Assembly: GCF_001584185.1 (NCBI RefSeq)
Contig: NZ_CP013234.1
Coordinates: forward strand, 3,844,001-3,908,000
Direction: 5' to 3'
From: Collimonas pratensis
GTDB lineage: Bacteria; Pseudomonadota; Gammaproteobacteria; Burkholderiales; Burkholderiaceae_D
DNA: 64,000 nucleotides
Within the stretch, counting starts at the first letter, position 1, and each line of letters opens with the position of its first letter. A program made the translations under genes and the position numbers. The notes below the pieces were generated by a model. That model ran no database searches and was not told the DNA's origin. It worked only from the letters and a program-made list of their open reading frames with translations. Below, in pieces: positions 49,609-58,513 of this stretch.

Positions 49609-50922
49609 ATGAATGTTACAAACAATCACACCGCTGGCGGGCGCAATGCCGAAGACACACTGATCGATCCTCTGAACAAGGGTCTTGGCGCATTCCAGCA
49701 AGCCCTGACTGCCGCCGACGCCAAGGCGCTCAACTGGAACCTGCTGCGGGAAGACTTGAGCCTGCCGACCGCCGTGCTGTATGAAGAGCGCATGAACCAC
49801 AATCTGCAATGGATGCAGCAGTTCGTCAGCGAATACGGCGTCAAGCTGGCGCCGCACGGCAAAACCACCATGGCGCCCAAGCTGTTTGCGCGCCAGCTGG
49901 CCGGCGGCGCCTGGGGCATCACCCTGGCTACCGCACACCAGACCCGGGTCGCCTATCAGCACGGCGTGCGGCGCATGATCATGGCCAACCAGTTGGTCGG
50001 CAAGCAGAACATGGCGATCATCGCCGATCTGCTGAACGATCCATCGTTTGAATTCAGCTGTCTGGTCGATTCGGCCGACGGCGTCGACCAGTTGGGCGCC
50101 TTCTTCCAGGCGCGCCAGCAAAAATTGCACGTGCTGCTGGAACTCGGTCCCGACGGCGGCCGTACCGGCATCCGCAATCCGCAACAGCAGGAGGCGGTGC
50201 TGGCAGCCTTGGCGCGCTGGCCCGACAACCTGGTGCTGGCCGGTGTCGAAGTGTATGAAGGCGTGCTGAAAGAAGAGACCGACATCCGCGCCTTCCTGCA
50301 GCATGCCGTGGCCTGCGCCAAACAGCTTGCCGCCGATGGCCGCTTTGCCGCCCGCACTACGGGCGAGGCGGCACGGCCGGTGATCCTGACCGGCGCCGGT
50401 TCGGCTTGGTATGACGTGGTCGCCGAAGAATTCGCCAAGACCGAGATCGGCCTGCCGCTGGACGTGGTGCTGCGTCCGGGCTGCTACCTGACACACGACG
50501 TCGGCATCTACCGCGCCGCGCAGGCGCAGATCCAGACCCGCAATCCGATCGCCCGCAAGATGCGCAGCGAACTGCAGCCCGCCCTTCAGCTGTGGGCTTA
50601 TGTGCAATCGATCCCGGAAGCCGGCAAAGCCATCATCGCACTCGGCAAGCGCGACGCTGCCTTCGATGCCGGCCTGCCGCTGCCCGCCCTGCACTACCGA
50701 CCCGGCAGCGCCGCGCCGACAGCGACGCCGGCGCACTGGCAGCTGACCGGCATGATGGACCAGCACGCTTATCTGCAGATCAATGCCGGCGACGACATCA
50801 AAGTCGGCGACATGCTCGGCTTCGACATCTCGCATCCCTGCCTGACCTTCGACAAATGGCGCCAGATCGCCGTGCTCGATCCGCAGCATCAGGTGGTGGA
50901 CGTGATCCAGACTTTCTTTTAA
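49609..50922 (+). CDS. PLP-dependent amino acid deaminase, D-serine dehydratase-like fold III (possible D-glucosaminate ammonia-lyase)
   Basis: A 437-residue enzyme of the alanine racemase-like fold III group (DSD1/D-threonine aldolase relatives). The PLP lysine is Lys85 in KLAPHGKTTMAP. A Gly-rich phosphate-binding segment (ILTGAGSAWYDVV) follows, and the C-terminal DDIKVGDMLGFDISHPCLTF carries the His/Cys metal-binding pair HPC. Such enzymes eliminate ammonia from D-amino acids with a beta-hydroxyl group. D-glucosaminate fits that pattern and gives 2-keto-3-deoxygluconate. The ATG at 49609 (MNVTNNHTAG) has AAGGGG about 8 bases before it. It is followed 24 bp later by the PfkB kinase gene. 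Confidence 0.87.
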   Translation: MNVTNNHTAGGRNAEDTLIDPLNKGLGAFQQALTAADAKALNWNLLREDLSLPTAVLYEERMNHNLQWMQQFVSEYGVKLAPHGKTTMAPKLFARQLAGGAWGITLATAHQTRVAYQHGVRRMIMANQLVGKQNMAIIADLLNDPSFEFSCLVDSADGVDQLGAFFQARQQKLHVLLELGPDGGRTGIRNPQQQEAVLAALARWPDNLVLAGVEVYEGVLKEETDIRAFLQHAVACAKQLAADGRFAARTTGEAARPVILTGAGSAWYDVVAEEFAKTEIGLPLDVVLRPGCYLTHDVGIYRAAQAQIQTRNPIARKMRSELQPALQLWAYVQSIPEAGKAIIALGKRDAAFDAGLPLPALHYRPGSAAPTATPAHWQLTGMMDQHAYLQINAGDDIKVGDMLGFDISHPCLTFDKWRQIAVLDPQHQVVDVIQTFF

Positions 50923-50946
50923 TCCCGACTCCGGCACAGCAAGCTA

Positions 50947-51879
50947 ATGAGTAAAGCAATGACAATCGATATCCTGGCCTACGGCGAAGCCATGGTGGAA
51001 TTCAACCAGCGGCAGCACGATACCCGCATGTACCTGCAAGGCTTCGGCGGCGACACGTCGAATTTTTGCATCGCCGCGGCCCGTCAGGGTGCGCGCAGCG
51101 GCTATATCAGCGCGCTCGGCAACGATCATTTCGGCGAGCAGCTGCGCGCACTGTGGCAGGCCGAGCAAGTCGACGCCAGCCACGTCGCGCGCGACGCCAA
51201 TGCCGCCACCGGGGTGTATTTTGTCTCGCACGACCAGGATGGCCACCACTTCGACTATCTGCGCGCCGGTTCGGCCGCCAGCCGCTACAGCAGCGAGCAA
51301 TTGCCGCTGGCGGCGATTGCCGCGGCCAAGGTGCTGCACCTGTCCGGCATCAGCCTGGCGATCAGCGCATCGGCCTGCGACGCCGGCTTGGCGGCGATGG
51401 CGTACGCGCGCAAGCATGGCGTCAAGACCTCGCTGGATACCAACTTGCGGTTGAAACTGTGGCCGCTGGAACGGGCGCAGGAAAAAATACGCGCAGCGTT
51501 TGCCCTGTGCGACATCTGCCTTCCCAGCTGGGATGACATCAGTGCCCTCACCAGCCTCGACGACCGCGACGCGATTGTCGATGAGCTGCTGTCTTACGGC
51601 ATCGGCCTGATCGCCTTCAAGCTCGGCGCCGAAGGCTGCTATGTGGCGACGGCCAAAGAGCGGCGCCTGGTGCCGCCCTACAGCGTCGAAGCGATTGACG
51701 CTACCGGCGCCGGCGACTGCTTCGGCGGCGCCTTCATCGCCCGCATCGTGGCCGGCGACGATCCCTTCCGCGCCGCCCGCTACGCCAATGTATGCGCGGC
51801 CTTGTCGACCACCGGCTATGGCGCGGTGGCGCCGATTCCGCACGCGGCCCAGGTTGAGGAAATATTGCCTAGGGCGTAA
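50947..51879 (+). CDS. kdgK: PfkB family sugar kinase, 2-keto-3-deoxygluconate kinase type
   Basis: A 310-residue ribokinase-fold kinase. N-terminal GEAMVEFNQ and FGGDTSNFCIAAAR match KDG kinases, and the C-terminal PfkB signature DATGAGDCFGG at 251-261 carries the catalytic Asp257. It phosphorylates 2-keto-3-deoxygluconate to KDPG. The Asn/Arg-rich segment SLDTNLRLKLW near 162-172 is also typical. Cotranscribed with the deaminase, it is the key argument that the pathway substrate is a six-carbon sugar acid. No KDPG aldolase gene is in the window. Its end overlaps the convergent MocR gene by 11 bases. Confidence 0.85.
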   Translation: MSKAMTIDILAYGEAMVEFNQRQHDTRMYLQGFGGDTSNFCIAAARQGARSGYISALGNDHFGEQLRALWQAEQVDASHVARDANAATGVYFVSHDQDGHHFDYLRAGSAASRYSSEQLPLAAIAAAKVLHLSGISLAISASACDAGLAAMAYARKHGVKTSLDTNLRLKLWPLERAQEKIRAAFALCDICLPSWDDISALTSLDDRDAIVDELLSYGIGLIAFKLGAEGCYVATAKERRLVPPYSVEAIDATGAGDCFGGAFIARIVAGDDPFRAARYANVCAALSTTGYGAVAPIPHAAQVEEILPRA

Positions 51880-53362
51880 GCTGCTGCGCCAGCTGTTCTT
51901 CGACAATGGCGCCCAGCCGCTTGATGCCCTGCTCGATCCGAGGCGTAAACGGCTGGCCGCAGCATAGCCGTAGATAGTGGTCGAAGCGGTTTGAATTGGA
52001 AAACATGAGGCCGGGCGCAATCTTTATCCCTTCGCGCAGCGCCGCTTCAAACACCGCCTTGGATGCCAACTGCCGCGGCAGCTCCACCCACAGCAAGGCG
52101 CCGCCATCCGGCGTGTTGATGCGGGTGCCGGCTGGAAAATGCGTCGCAATCGCCTCCGCAGTGCGGGCGCGTTGCACTCGCAAAGCCTCGCGCAGGCGCC
52201 GCAGATGGCGCTCGTAAGCGGGCGAGGCCATGAAGTCCGCCGCTGCCATCTGCGCCCATTCCTCATTCGCGCGCGTATGCGCAAATTTCAGCATTTCGAT
52301 GCGCGCCTGCCAGCGGCCGCCGACCATCCAGCCCAGCCGCATGCCGGGCGCCAGGACTTTATTGAGTGAAGCGCAGTAGATCACGTTGCCGCTGCGGTCC
52401 CAGGCCTTCAAGGCGCGCGCCGAGCTGGCTTCCGGCACCAGTTCGCTATAGGAATCGTCCTCGATCACGGCCATGCCGTGCTGTTCGCACAGCGCCACCA
52501 GCTGCTCTTTGTGCGTATCGGGCATGATGCTGCCAAGCGGATTCTGCAGGTTCGGCACCACCACTACTGCCTTGATATTGTCGTAGGTCTGCAGCGCCAG
52601 TTGCAACGCTTCCACCGAAATGCCGGTGCGCGCGCTGGTCGGGATTTCCAGCGCCCGCATGCCCAGGCTTTCCAGCACCTGCAGCAAACCGTAGTAAGTG
52701 GGTGACTCGACGGCAATGGTGTCGCCGGGCTGCGCCACCGCACGCAGCGCCAGGTTGATTGCCTCGATGCAGCCATGGGTGACGATCACCTCTTCCGGCG
52801 CCAGCTGGATGCCGATGGCCAGGCTGCGCTTGGCAAGGATCTGGCGGAACGCCGGGTTGGCGCTGTGCGACATCATGCTGGTCAATACTTGCGGCCGCTG
52901 GCGCAGCGTGCGGATCGCCGCATTTTTCAAGGCTTCCACCGCATACAGTTCCGGCGCGCAGCTGGCGCTGCTCAAATCAAGCGTGACAGTGCCGGTGCGG
53001 CCGCGGGCGATCACTTCCGATACCCGCTCATGGATGCCCGCGTACTGGGCCGACATCAGCGCCGGCACGGCCGCCAGGTCAACCTCCTCCAGCAGCGCGA
53101 GCCGCCGCTGCGGCAGCACGAAATAGCCGGAACGCGGCCGTGCCTCCAGCCAGCCGCCCTGCTCCAGATAGCGCGGCGCCTGCAAGGCCGTCGACAGGCT
53201 GACCTGGTGCTGCCGCATCAGCTCGCGCACCGACGGCATGCGCTCACCCGGCGTCAGTGCACCAGCCTGGATTGCGGCCAGGTAATGTTCGGCCAACTGG
53301 CGATAGAGTAATTGCGGCGACAAAGGCCTGGCGGGCAACAGTGGCAAGGGAGGCTGGTTCAT
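51869..53362 (-). CDS. MocR family PLP-dependent GntR/aminotransferase-like regulator
   Basis: A 497-residue regulator. The GntR-type winged helix occupies about residues 15-85 (GERMPSVRELMRQHQVSLST), joined to a fold I aminotransferase-like domain with PLP Lys in CASLNKVLAPGMRLGW and NLQNPLGSIMP. The family binds PLP adducts of amino compounds and controls nearby genes. It is divergent from a DUF2917 gene, an arrangement common in Burkholderiales, and converges on the kdgK-like gene (11-base overlap). Its targets are unknown. Confidence 0.92.
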   Translation of the reverse strand: MNQPPLPLLPARPLSPQLLYRQLAEHYLAAIQAGALTPGERMPSVRELMRQHQVSLSTALQAPRYLEQGGWLEARPRSGYFVLPQRRLALLEEVDLAAVPALMSAQYAGIHERVSEVIARGRTGTVTLDLSSASCAPELYAVEALKNAAIRTLRQRPQVLTSMMSHSANPAFRQILAKRSLAIGIQLAPEEVIVTHGCIEAINLALRAVAQPGDTIAVESPTYYGLLQVLESLGMRALEIPTSARTGISVEALQLALQTYDNIKAVVVVPNLQNPLGSIMPDTHKEQLVALCEQHGMAVIEDDSYSELVPEASSARALKAWDRSGNVIYCASLNKVLAPGMRLGWMVGGRWQARIEMLKFAHTRANEEWAQMAAADFMASPAYERHLRRLREALRVQRARTAEAIATHFPAGTRINTPDGGALLWVELPRQLASKAVFEAALREGIKIAPGLMFSNSNRFDHYLRLCCGQPFTPRIEQGIKRLGAIVEEQLAQQLTP

Positions 53363-53548
53363 GGTGATGAGGAGGTAGGCAAGTGTGGCGCATTTGCCAG
53401 GAACGAAACAGATACAGAATAAGCCAAAACACAGGGTAACAGATGGCTAAGGCAGGCGCTGTTGCGCTGCATTCTGCCGGGCGCTGTGCCTGTTTCTGCT
53501 TGCCGTCGGCGGTTAGGCTTGAGTCATCTCTTTGAACCGGGAAAACCC

Positions 53549-53881
53549 ATGAATATCCCTACCGACAGCAGCACGCTCCGCCTGGACCGCAAGTACTGCA
53601 CTCTGTTCTATGCCAGCCGCGGCACGGCAATCATTTCCACGCAGGGCAACATCCTGATCACGGCAGCGGATCCTTGCCTGGCCGGCATCGCGCTGAGCAG
53701 CCGCACTTTCATCACCGAAGGTGAATGCCATGTGCTGCCACAGGGCGGCTGGATCCGCCTGCAAGCCAGCGGCGCCGAGACTGCCGCCGGCCTGGTGCTT
53801 GCGCCTACGGCAAACCGGCTGGTGACCTTGTGGCAACGCTGGCTGCGGCGCGCCCGGCAACCGTTGCCATTGCGCTCCTGA
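53549..53881 (+). CDS. DUF2917 family protein
   Basis: A 110-residue protein of the DUF2917 family, recognised by the opening LRLDRKYC and the closing run of basic residues, with VLPQGGWIRLQ in the middle. It is small and soluble; the function is unknown. The start ATG at 53549 (MNIPTDSSTL) is preceded by GGGAAAA at workable spacing. Divergent from the MocR regulator, which probably controls it. Confidence 0.8.
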   Translation: MNIPTDSSTLRLDRKYCTLFYASRGTAIISTQGNILITAADPCLAGIALSSRTFITEGECHVLPQGGWIRLQASGAETAAGLVLAPTANRLVTLWQRWLRRARQPLPLRS

Positions 53882-53991
53882 ATGCAGCAAACGGTATAGC
53901 GTAGTTAATTTACAAGCAATCAATTGCAACTACCGATTTTGATGCGGCAAAGCCCTTGTTGCGAAATGCCGATCTGCCTTATTCTGTAGGC

Positions 53992-54681
53992 ATGAGCATC
54001 ACTCGTGAAGATCTTGAGCAGGACCGTTTGCGGACTATCCTGGATAACACCCCGATTGCCTCGGCCCTGCTGTCGGAAGCCGCGCTGGAAGCATCATGGC
54101 GCGCCGCGCTGGCGTCGCTGCCGGATCCCAACGGCGACGTCTGGCTGTTCGGCTACGGCTCGTTGATCTGGAACCCGATGGTGGAGCACAGTGAGCGCGT
54201 ACCCGCCAAGCTGTACGGCTATCACCGCGGCTTTTACCTGTATTCGCGCATCAACCGCGGCACCTGGGACAATCCCGGCCTGGTGCTGGGACTGGACCGC
54301 GGCGGTTCCTGCCAGGGCGTCGCCTTCCGCATCCCCGCCATCAGCATAGAAACCGAACTGAAAATGCTATGGCGCCGCGAAATGCTGACCGGCGCCTACC
54401 TGCCGCGCTGGCTGCCGATGCAACTGAAAGACAAACAAGGCCCGCGCATCAAAGCCCTGGCTTTCGTCATGAACCGCCAGCACGAAAGCTACAGCGGCCG
54501 CCTGCCGGACCTGAAAGTAGTTTCCCACCTGCGCGACGCCTGCGGCCTCTACGGCCCGGCCCGGGAATACCTGCGCAACACCCTGGAAGGCCTGCTCAAG
54601 GAAGGCTTCCATGATCCTTATCTGGCACGCTTGTGGGCGCAACTGCAATCGAGCGAGCATCGGCCTGAAGTAAAAAAATAG
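53992..54681 (+). CDS. chaC: Gamma-glutamylcyclotransferase, ChaC family
   Basis: A 229-residue cytoplasmic enzyme that degrades glutathione to 5-oxoproline and Cys-Gly. The substrate loop FGYGSLIWNP lies at 53-62 and a candidate catalytic Glu130 in MLWRREMLTGAYLP follows. The C-terminal GLYGPAREYLRNTLEGL is typical. The start ATG at 53992 (MSITREDLEQ) is preferred but its ribosome site (TGTAGG) is close; a TTG 12 codons earlier stays open. It is followed by a repeat-rich gap. Confidence 0.92.
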   Translation: MSITREDLEQDRLRTILDNTPIASALLSEAALEASWRAALASLPDPNGDVWLFGYGSLIWNPMVEHSERVPAKLYGYHRGFYLYSRINRGTWDNPGLVLGLDRGGSCQGVAFRIPAISIETELKMLWRREMLTGAYLPRWLPMQLKDKQGPRIKALAFVMNRQHESYSGRLPDLKVVSHLRDACGLYGPAREYLRNTLEGLLKEGFHDPYLARLWAQLQSSEHRPEVKK

Positions 54682-55026
54682 CGAGGCTGGGTTTTTGACG
54701 TTGGGGTTGCTTTTGACGTACCCCGCATGCGGACGTTGCCAAATGAGGCGGGGGTCAGTCGGGAATTATGGGGCACATGTTTGAGCGAAGCGAGTTTGTG
54801 TCCCATCCGACTGGCGCCCGCTTCATTTGGGGACCCGACCGAAGGGAGGGCAACGGCTGTGCGGTCGCCTTTTCTTTGCTTACTTTCTTTTGGCCGGGCC
54901 GCGCAGGCAAGCAAAAGAAAGTAAGCGGCTGCCGGGCCGCTCCCGGCTAGCCTCCACGGAGTAGCAACCGTTTTAACAACCCGCAGACCGTTCTCAGCAT
55001 GCCAAGACATGTACTCCGTAGCACAT

Positions 55027-55085
55027 TAAATAGGGTCGGAGTAATTTTCGCAAAGGGCTGCGAAAAAAAACTCCGACCCTATTTA
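55027..55085. repeat. Palindrome, GGGGTCRGAGT family, copy B
   Basis: Perfect 16-base arms TAAATAGGGTCGGAGT (55027-55042) and the complement (55070-55085). It is preceded by GTACTCCGTAG at 55012 with a 10-base spacer that includes the start of the arm. The inner stem is TTTTCGCA/TGCGAAAA. Confidence 0.88.
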
Positions 55086-55175
55086 ACTACGTTGCCGTTG
55101 CTTTTGACGTTTCCCGCATAGGCACTGCGCAAATTCGGACGCACTTAAAATGCCTCCGCTCGTACTCCGTAGAAC

Positions 55176-55238
55176 GTCAAATGGGGTCAGAGTAATTTTC
55201 GCGAAAAGCCGCGAAAAAAAACTCTGACCCCATTTGAC
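55176..55238. repeat. Palindrome, GGGGTCRGAGT family, copy C
   Basis: Perfect 18-base arms GTCAAATGGGGTCAGAGT (55176-55193) and the complement (55221-55238). It is preceded by GTACTCCGTAG at 55162-55172 with the same 10-base spacing as copy B. The inner part is TTTTCGCG...CGCGAAAA. It ends about 27 bases before the leuA stop and could act as a terminator. Confidence 0.9.
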
Positions 55239-55264
55239 TGCGTCAGCGCGAAATTACCGGCTTA

Positions 55265-56815
55265 CTACAGCTGCGGATTCAGTTTTTCTGATTTGGAATG
55301 CAGCTTGTTCAATGCTGACAGATAGGCTTTTGCCGATGCCACCACGATGTCCAGGTCGGCACCGACGCCGTTGACGATACGTCCGGAGCGGGACAAACGC
55401 ATGGTCACTTCACCCTGCGACTGCGTGCCGGTAGTAATCGCGTTCACCGAAAACAACAACAACTCCGCCCCGCTCGCCACCTTGGTCTCGATCGCATTCA
55501 CAATCGCATCCACCGGCCCGTTACCCTCGCCCGCGCAAGTCGACTCCTTGCCGTCAATCGAAAACACCACCTGCGCGCTAGGCTTCTCGCCGGTTTCAGA
55601 ATGCTGCGACAAGGACACGAAGCGATAAAACTCCTGCTCGTGCGACTGCTGCTCTTCCGACACTAGTCCGATGATATCCTCGTCGAAAATTTCCGACTTG
55701 CGATCCGCCAGTTCCTTGAAACGCGCAAACGCCGCATTCACCTCGGTCTCCGACTCCAGCGCAATCCCCAGCTCCTCCAGCCGCTGCTTGAATGCATTGC
55801 GCCCCGACAGCTTGCCCAGCACGATCTTGTTCGCGCTCCAGCCCACATCCTCGGCGCGCATGATTTCATAGGTGTCGCGCGCCTTCAGCACGCCATCCTG
55901 GTGGATCCCCGACGCATGCGCGAACGCATTGGCGCCCACCACCGACTTGTTCGGCTGCACCGCAAAACCGGTAATCTGCGACACCAGCTTGGAAGCCGGC
56001 ACGATTTGCGTGGTGTCGATGCCGATATCCAGGTTGAAGTAATCGCGCCGCGTACGCACCGCCATGACGATTTCTTCCAGCGCCGTGTTGCCGGCCCGTT
56101 CGCCCAGGCCGTTGATGGTGCACTCGACCTGGCGCGCGCCGCCGATCATCACGCCCGCCAGCGAATTGGCCACCGCCATGCCGAGGTCGTTATGGCAATG
56201 CACCGACCAGATCGCCTTATCCGAATTCGGAATCCGCTCGCGCAAAGTCTTCAGCATATGGCCGTACAGTTCCGGCACACCGTAGCCGACGGTATCGGCA
56301 AAGTTGATGGTGGTGGCGCCTTCGGCAATCACCGCTTCCAGCACCCGGCACAGGAAATCCATGTCGGAACGGCTGCCGTCTTCCGGGCTGAACTCGACGT
56401 CGTCGGTGAAGTTGCGGGCGAAGCGCACCGCGTTCTTGGCTTGCTCGAACACCTGGTCCGGCGTCATGCGCAGCTTCTTTTCCATGTGCAGCGGTGAAGT
56501 CGCCAGGAAGGTATGGATGCGCTTGCGTTCAGCCGGCTGCAGCGCTTCGGCAGCGCGTGCAATATCCTTGTCGTTGGCGCGCGACAGGGAGCAGACCGTA
56601 GAATCCTTGATGATGCCGGCGATTGCCTTGATCGCCTCGAAATCACCGGGCGAAGCCGCGGCAAACCCGGCCTCGATCACGTCCACTTTCATGCGCTCAA
56701 GCTGGCGCGCGATGCGGATCTTTTCATCCTTGGTCATCGAGGCGCCGGGCGATTGTTCGCCATCGCGCAAGGTGGTGTCGAATATGATCAGTTTTTCGGG
56801 CGAGTTGGCTGCCAT
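55265..56815 (-). CDS. leuA: 2-isopropylmalate synthase
   Basis: A 516-residue enzyme that condenses acetyl-CoA with 2-ketoisovalerate, the first step of leucine synthesis. The TIM-barrel motifs [13 protein letters not shown] near 8-20, [13 protein letters not shown] (metal His pair) and [14 protein letters not shown] are present, and the C-terminal regulatory domain that senses leucine begins about residue 390. The start is ATG at 56815 ([10 protein letters not shown]). In relatives it follows pssA in an ilv-psd-pssA-leuA order, as here. A LysM-BON gene intervenes. Confidence 0.97.
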   Translation of the reverse strand: MAANSPEKLIIFDTTLRDGEQSPGASMTKDEKIRIARQLERMKVDVIEAGFAAASPGDFEAIKAIAGIIKDSTVCSLSRANDKDIARAAEALQPAERKRIHTFLATSPLHMEKKLRMTPDQVFEQAKNAVRFARNFTDDVEFSPEDGSRSDMDFLCRVLEAVIAEGATTINFADTVGYGVPELYGHMLKTLRERIPNSDKAIWSVHCHNDLGMAVANSLAGVMIGGARQVECTINGLGERAGNTALEEIVMAVRTRRDYFNLDIGIDTTQIVPASKLVSQITGFAVQPNKSVVGANAFAHASGIHQDGVLKARDTYEIMRAEDVGWSANKIVLGKLSGRNAFKQRLEELGIALESETEVNAAFARFKELADRKSEIFDEDIIGLVSEEQQSHEQEFYRFVSLSQHSETGEKPSAQVVFSIDGKESTCAGEGNGPVDAIVNAIETKVASGAELLLFSVNAITTGTQSQGEVTMRLSRSGRIVNGVGADLDIVVASAKAYLSALNKLHSKSEKLNPQL

Positions 56816-56899
56816 GCTGTGCTCCAGATTGGTCTTGTGAACCTTCGATTTTAAAGGCTTTGTTGGTTTCCGGCTTAAAATTAAGCAGATTGCAGGCGT

Positions 56900-56931
56900 A
56901 AAAAAACCGCCCGGTGCTTAGCGGGCGGCTG
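56900..56931 (-). terminator. Rho-independent terminator after the LysM-BON gene
   Basis: Stem CCGCCCGCTAAG-type hairpin, with CCGCCC and GGGCGG arms around a short loop, followed on the minus strand by seven T (complement of AAAAAAA at 56900-56906). It lies about 18 bases after the stop codon of the LysM-BON gene. Confidence 0.85.
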
Positions 56932-56948
56932 GTATGGCTTTGCGTCTA

Positions 56949-57431
56949 TCAGGCAAGCGGCGGAATGCGCAGCTTTTGGCCCGGATAAATCAAGTCCACG
57001 CTTTTCAGCATCGGCTTGTTGGCTTCAAAAATCTGCTGATACTTGTTTGGATCGCCATAGAATTGCTTGGAGATCTTCGACAGGTTGTCGCCGCTGACTA
57101 CGTCATACCATTGCGACTCATCGGCTGCCTCTGCGACCGTCAGGCTATCGTTGACATTCTCGACACCCTTGACGTTACCGCAGCACAAAATGATTTTCTC
57201 GCGCGTCGCCTGGTCCGGCGCTTCGCCGCTGGCGGTGACGCTGCGAGACGCTGCGTCGAAAGCGATGGTCAGGCCGCTGGTGTCTATCCCTTGGGTACCG
57301 ACATAGGTCTTGACCGCGTCTGCTGCGGCAGTCTGCAGTTCGGCGGCATCCGGCGCCGCAACGATTTCATCCGGCGTCTTCGTTCCCAGCAGTTTTTCGC
57401 CAGCTTCTTTAATAAAAGAAAGTAATCCCAT
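56949..57431 (-). CDS. LysM and BON domain protein (Kbp/YgaU-like)
   Basis: A 160-residue protein. The N-terminal GLLSFIKEAGEKLLG is followed by a BON domain at about 30-95 (GLTIAFDAASRSVTASGEAP) and a C-terminal LysM domain at 108-157 (WYDVVSGDNLSKISKQFYG, ending YPGQKLRIPPLA). This is the length and order of the E. coli K+-binding protein Kbp. There is no signal peptide, matching a cytoplasmic location. A potassium-related role would fit with the nearby K+ channel gene only loosely. Confidence 0.88.
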   Translation of the reverse strand: MGLLSFIKEAGEKLLGTKTPDEIVAAPDAAELQTAAADAVKTYVGTQGIDTSGLTIAFDAASRSVTASGEAPDQATREKIILCCGNVKGVENVNDSLTVAEAADESQWYDVVSGDNLSKISKQFYGDPNKYQQIFEANKPMLKSVDLIYPGQKLRIPPLA

Positions 57432-57560
57432 TATTTCCTCCGGTAGTAGTTAAACAACGATGATGCCACTAGCCTCGCTACAGTGCTGCTTGAAACTAAA
57501 GGTTTAACAACATTTAACCTTATCAATATTTCACAGCCATGACTTAGGGTCTGTCAGCAC

Positions 57561-58433
57561 TTAGTCTTTATCATCGTGCTCAAGTTCCGTCTGCACGATA
57601 CTGACCGGCTTGCCCTTGAACCAGCGCCAGAAATACACGCCGAAACCGGACAGGCCGTACAGCACGAACAGGCCGAACAGCACCTTGGATGGATCGCTGA
57701 AAATCGCCACCAGCGCCAACACTAACAGGAACGCTGCAATGAAGGGCATCGGCTTGCGCAGGTTGATGTCCTTGAAGCTGTAGAAAGGGACATTGCTGAC
57801 CATGGTCAGGCCGGCGTACAAGGTGATGGCCCAGGCCGCCCAGCTCAGCGAAGTGCCCTGGAAACCGAGATCGTCCATCAGCCAGACAAAACCCGCCACC
57901 AGCGCCGCTGCCGCCGGACTCGGCAAGCCCTGAAAATAGCGTTTGTCGACTACCTCGATATTGGTGTTGAAGCGCGCCAGGCGCAAGGCGCCACCGGCAC
58001 AATAGACGAAAGCCGCCAGCCAGCCCAGCTTGCCCATGCCGCGCAAGGACCATTCGTACACCACCAGCGCCGGCGCGGCGCCGAACGACACCATGTCGGA
58101 CAGGCTGTCGTACTGGGCGCCGAATTCGCTCTGGGTATTGGTCAGGCGCGCGACCCGGCCGTCGAGGCTGTCCAGCACCATCGCCACGAAAATGGCAATG
58201 GAGGCCTGGTCGAAACGCAGGTTCATCGCCATCACGATGGCATAGAAACCGCAAAACAATGCTGCCGTGGTAAACGCATTCGGCAACAGGTAGATGCCGC
58301 GCCGGCGCCGTACAGGCGGCCTGATGTCTTCTTCGTCCAGATACTCGCTGCGCTCCGGATTCTTGTACGGGCGCAGCGCTTTGGGGAACTGCGCGACGTT
58401 ACTCTTCGCTTTACGGCGCTTGAATGTGGCCAT
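57561..58433 (-). CDS. pssA: CDP-diacylglycerol-serine O-phosphatidyltransferase
   Basis: A 290-residue inner-membrane enzyme making phosphatidylserine from CDP-diacylglycerol and serine. The CDP-alcohol phosphotransferase motif D-G-x2-A-R-x8-G-x3-D-x3-D spans residues 91-113 (DGRVAR onward). About seven hydrophobic helices follow the basic N-terminus. It is 80 bp downstream of psd, the next enzyme of the same pathway (phosphatidylethanolamine synthesis). Confidence 0.95.
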   Translation of the reverse strand: MATFKRRKAKSNVAQFPKALRPYKNPERSEYLDEEDIRPPVRRRRGIYLLPNAFTTAALFCGFYAIVMAMNLRFDQASIAIFVAMVLDSLDGRVARLTNTQSEFGAQYDSLSDMVSFGAAPALVVYEWSLRGMGKLGWLAAFVYCAGGALRLARFNTNIEVVDKRYFQGLPSPAAAALVAGFVWLMDDLGFQGTSLSWAAWAITLYAGLTMVSNVPFYSFKDINLRKPMPFIAAFLLVLALVAIFSDPSKVLFGLFVLYGLSGFGVYFWRWFKGKPVSIVQTELEHDDKD

Positions 58434-58513
58434 GTAAGTTCCGTTTCAATCAACTCAATACAAACAACAACTATGCAAACAATCCAGCAGGCTGCGCCTG
58501 GAAGGCGTAGCGT

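Larger units (their letters stand above)
54682..55264. repeat. 583 bp repeat-rich intergenic region before leuA
   Basis: No gene. The first 300 bases contain a segment common in this bacterial family as scattered repeats. It includes a 15-base inverted repeat GCTTACTTTCTTTTG (54878-54892) with CAAAAGAAAGTAAGC (54912-54926) and two copies of TTGCTTTTGACGT (near 54707 and 55091). Two GGGGTCRGAGT palindromes follow at 55027 and 55176. Short open frames here translate to peptide-like noise and are not called as genes. Confidence 0.75.

Noticed and set aside
49573..50937. 454-codon open frame on the minus strand
   Set aside because: Antisense to the PLP deaminase gene, which has the PLP lysine motif and good ribosome site.
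54727..54950. Short open frames in the repeat region before leuA
   Set aside because: They lie in a scattered family repeat with inverted repeats and no ribosome site; peptides look like noise.
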